A stretch of DNA of 6,689 nt, taken from assembly GCA_021162325.1 (NCBI GenBank), contig JAGGYV010000344.1:1-6689 (forward strand), given 5' to 3'. Shown here one piece after another: positions 4,662-6,689 of the stretch (position 1 is its first letter; each line of letters opens with the position of its first letter). The notes beneath the pieces are model-generated. The model made no database searches, was not told the origin of the DNA, and saw only the letters and a list, made by a program, of their open reading frames with translations. The stretch is from Desulfobacteraceae bacterium. GTDB lineage: Bacteria; Desulfobacterota; Desulfobacteria; Desulfobacterales; Desulfosalsimonadaceae. A program made the position numbers and the translations under genes.

Positions 4662-6689
4662 TTAAAACCGTTCATGACTAAGTCGAGCTATCACCTCATT
4701 CTGCAATTCCTTGCCCACTGACGTAAAATATGCATTATACCCGGTAATCCGTACCAGCAGGTGCCGATAGTCCTGGGGGTTTTTCTGGGCATCCAGCAGC
4801 ATGTCAGAATCCAAAATATTCACCTGAAGGCAAGTGCCGCCGTTTTGCGCGTATCCTTTTAAAAACGCTTTAAACTTATCTCTATGCTCGGGATCTTTCA
4901 TAATCGAAGGGTTAAAGGTAATCGTGTGGCTGGCACCGTTGGGCAGGCTGTTTAAATAATCTTCCCAGTCGCCCTCTCCCTCGACCGCCATGCCGCCCAA
5001 TGCTTTCCCCACAGAATTGGCATTTGCCGTAGGACCGTTAATATCCGCGCCATTAGACGGACAGATGGCATTGGACAAAAACTGTCCTTTTGCCCGTCCG
5101 TCGGCACTGGCTGCCATTACATACCCGTCACCCGCCCAGTAATTCCAGCTCAGCATCCCGGGCCTAAACTGACGGCCGGTGGAGTGGGTTTTGTGCTTCC
5201 AGGTTTCAGTGGTCCAAAAGTCCATGACCTGTTTTGCCATGGCATCCGCCGCATCATCATCCCGGCCATACTTGGGCGCCCGGTTTTTTGCCAGGGCCTG
5301 GAGCACATCATGGCCCTCCCAATTGTCTTTTAGCGCCGCAATCAATTGGGCCATGGTGCATTTTTTTTCATCAAATACCAGATATTTTATGGCCAGCAGC
5401 GAATCCACTGTTGTGGCATAGGTCACTGCCTCAAGTGTGGTCAAACTGATCTGGGCCCCACCCTGGGTAACATCCAGTCCTTTCTCAGCACACCCCTTGA
5501 CCAGGCATGACAGATACGGCGTTTGGAGATATTTTGCCCGAACACTTTCGGATTTCTCATACACATCCATACATTTTTGTATAATATAGACCGTCTGCAT
5601 CTTATAGGCATCCCAGAACTGGTCCCAGGTTGTAAACCGGGTTGCATCCCCGGTTTCAGGTCCGTCCTGACGTATTTTTTCGGTCTTGAACGTCATGGGA
5701 TCCACAAAGGCAATCAGATCTCTGCCACCGGTTAAAGCCAGCTCCACCGCTTTTAACAGATTTAAATTATTGTCAACGGTTCCGGACCGGTCATTGCCCA
5801 CCATGGTATTTTCAAGGCACCCAACAGGCGCATATTCATGCACATTGTCTTTGTTGATCAGATGGGAAATGTTTGCTTCTTTTGCCTGCCGAAGCATCCC
5901 GGCCATGGACCGCTCATCAAAATTAATCAGAAACGGCGCCCCCTGACTGGATGAGATCATATCTACCATCTTATCCATCAATACTTCAGGCGTATTCCGA
6001 TGCATCCGGATATTGGGCTTTGGTTCCAGGATGGGCGTCATATCGTCGATAACTTCAAGCATGGCATAGGTCAGATCATTGGTCATGTCCGTCAAATTCG
6101 GGCCGTCTTTGCCCAAACCGGAAAGGGTGATGAGCTGACCGAATCCGGCAGTGATTCCCTGGTTTCCGTTACGAATCATGGCATCATAGGCGGTGTTTGA
6201 ATGAACCCAGAAACATTTTAGAATTTCTTTGCCAAACTCCCGATTCATGCCGTTTTTTATCGAATATTCCCAGTACGGCAGCAGATACTGATCGATCCGG
6301 CCAAAGGAAACACCCGGGCCGGGATAGTTTTCATCACTCATGACCAGCATATGGTTGATCCACAGGGCCTGAACCGCTTCCCAGAATGTTTTTGGCGGTT
6401 CCCATGGCACCCGGCTCAGGTTCTGAGCCATCTGGTTTAGTTCCGCCTTGCGTTCCGGATCAGTTTCCGATGCTGCCAGCTGTTGGCATATTTTAACATA
6501 TTTTGCCGCAAGATCCCGGGGCATGGTCGCTGCCGTCATCATAGCGCGAAGCTGGGCGCCGGCAGTACCGTCTTGATCTTCTTTAGATAAGCTGTTGTAC
6601 TTGGATTCCAATTCCGCATAGATCCCCTTCCAGCCCAGGGTCAATGTTCTTTCATGTCCCGGAACGATATGGCCGCTGGTGGCTCCGGC
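4662..6689 (-). CDS. Glycyl radical enzyme, PFL-like, substrate unassigned; N-terminus outside window
   Basis: The frame is open to the right edge, so 675 C-terminal residues are visible and roughly 200 are missing, judged from GREs of about 850-900 residues. The edge codons read SGHIVPGHERTLTLGW, a typical PFL-domain entry, so the in-frame TTG at 6644 is not the start. The thiyl Cys lies in YAPVGCLENT (Cys codon 5817-5819) with Glu two residues on. APKYGRDDD, SADGRAKG and NGADINGPTA are usual GRE blocks. The C-terminal glycyl radical loop is RITGYNAYF (Gly codon 4740-4742), 25 residues from the end. Cys and Gly are 359 residues apart, more than the about 330-337 I recall for CutC, glycerol dehydratase and BssA and nearer the 370 of 4-hydroxyphenylacetate decarboxylase. 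Cys-x-Glu fits dehydratase, lyase or decarboxylase GREs. The loop lacks the Arg 15 residues after the Cys that holds fumarate in benzylsuccinate synthase. The active enzyme would be cytoplasmic, probably a dimer, and destroyed by oxygen. The activase follows on the same strand. Confidence 0.93.
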   Translation of the reverse strand, partial: AGATSGHIVPGHERTLTLGWKGIYAELESKYNSLSKEDQDGTAGAQLRAMMTAATMPRDLAAKYVKICQQLAASETDPERKAELNQMAQNLSRVPWEPPKTFWEAVQALWINHMLVMSDENYPGPGVSFGRIDQYLLPYWEYSIKNGMNREFGKEILKCFWVHSNTAYDAMIRNGNQGITAGFGQLITLSGLGKDGPNLTDMTNDLTYAMLEVIDDMTPILEPKPNIRMHRNTPEVLMDKMVDMISSSQGAPFLINFDERSMAGMLRQAKEANISHLINKDNVHEYAPVGCLENTMVGNDRSGTVDNNLNLLKAVELALTGGRDLIAFVDPMTFKTEKIRQDGPETGDATRFTTWDQFWDAYKMQTVYIIQKCMDVYEKSESVRAKYLQTPYLSCLVKGCAEKGLDVTQGGAQISLTTLEAVTYATTVDSLLAIKYLVFDEKKCTMAQLIAALKDNWEGHDVLQALAKNRAPKYGRDDDAADAMAKQVMDFWTTETWKHKTHSTGRQFRPGMLSWNYWAGDGYVMAASADGRAKGQFLSNAICPSNGADINGPTANANSVGKALGGMAVEGEGDWEDYLNSLPNGASHTITFNPSIMKDPEHRDKFKAFLKGYAQNGGTCLQVNILDSDMLLDAQKNPQDYRHLLVRITGYNAYFTSVGKELQNEVIARLSHERF

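Noticed and set aside
6642..6644. TTG at 6644 as the GRE start codon
   Set aside because: The frame continues open to 6689 and encodes SGHIVPGHERT, a conserved stretch of GREs, so the start lies beyond the window.
4662..6689. Assignment of the GRE as a fumarate-adding alkyl- or benzylsuccinate synthase (AssA/BssA)
   Set aside because: An attractive idea in a putative sulfate reducer. However, the active-site loop is Gly-Cys-Leu-Glu, the residue 15 after the Cys is Asp rather than the fumarate-binding Arg of BssA, no TWVENA-like block is seen, and no small BssB/BssC-like subunit is visible in the window. These comparisons rest on memory of BssA, so a tree should confirm.

Overview
The window looks like a chromosomal piece of an anaerobic Gram-negative bacterium. 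A sulfate reducer of the Desulfobacterota (Desulfobacteraceae-like) is my best guess. This is inferred from an oxygen-sensitive glycyl radical enzyme (GRE) and its activase, the general look of the proteins, the moderate GC content and the type of intergenic repeats. No marker gene proves it.

Layout. Positions 93-884 (+) encode an NRDE/TANGO2-family protein. Positions 1101-2300 (+) encode a YbdG-type MscS mechanosensitive channel. The minus strand, read from the right edge leftward, carries a GRE cut by the window edge (4662-6689), a 415-nt gap filled with repeats (4247-4661), the radical-SAM GRE activase (3185-4246) and a two-domain pyridoxamine-phosphate-oxidase-like flavin-barrel protein (2297-3154). 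The channel and the flavin-barrel gene converge and overlap by 4 bases.

How the genes work together. The activase would install the glycyl radical on the GRE (Gly codon 4740-4742). The GRE would then use its thiyl Cys (codon 5817-5819) on an unidentified substrate. The active-site loop reads Gly-Cys-Leu-Glu. The Cys-x-Glu pattern is that of GRE dehydratases, C-N and C-S lyases and arylacetate decarboxylases, not that of pyruvate formate-lyase or fumarate-adding (benzylsuccinate-type) synthases. The small flavin-barrel gene follows the activase by 30 nt with a strong ribosome binding site and is probably co-transcribed. The two plus-strand genes look like unrelated housekeeping or stress functions.

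Most interesting points: the unassigned GRE and its link to the flavin-barrel protein; a tandem duplication at the 3' end of the activase whose two copies encode nearly the same peptide in different frames, with the second copy carrying the next gene's ribosome binding site; and the repeat-filled gap between GRE and activase, with a plausible separate activase promoter. I see no CRISPR array, tRNA, rRNA, transposase or other clear new system in the window.
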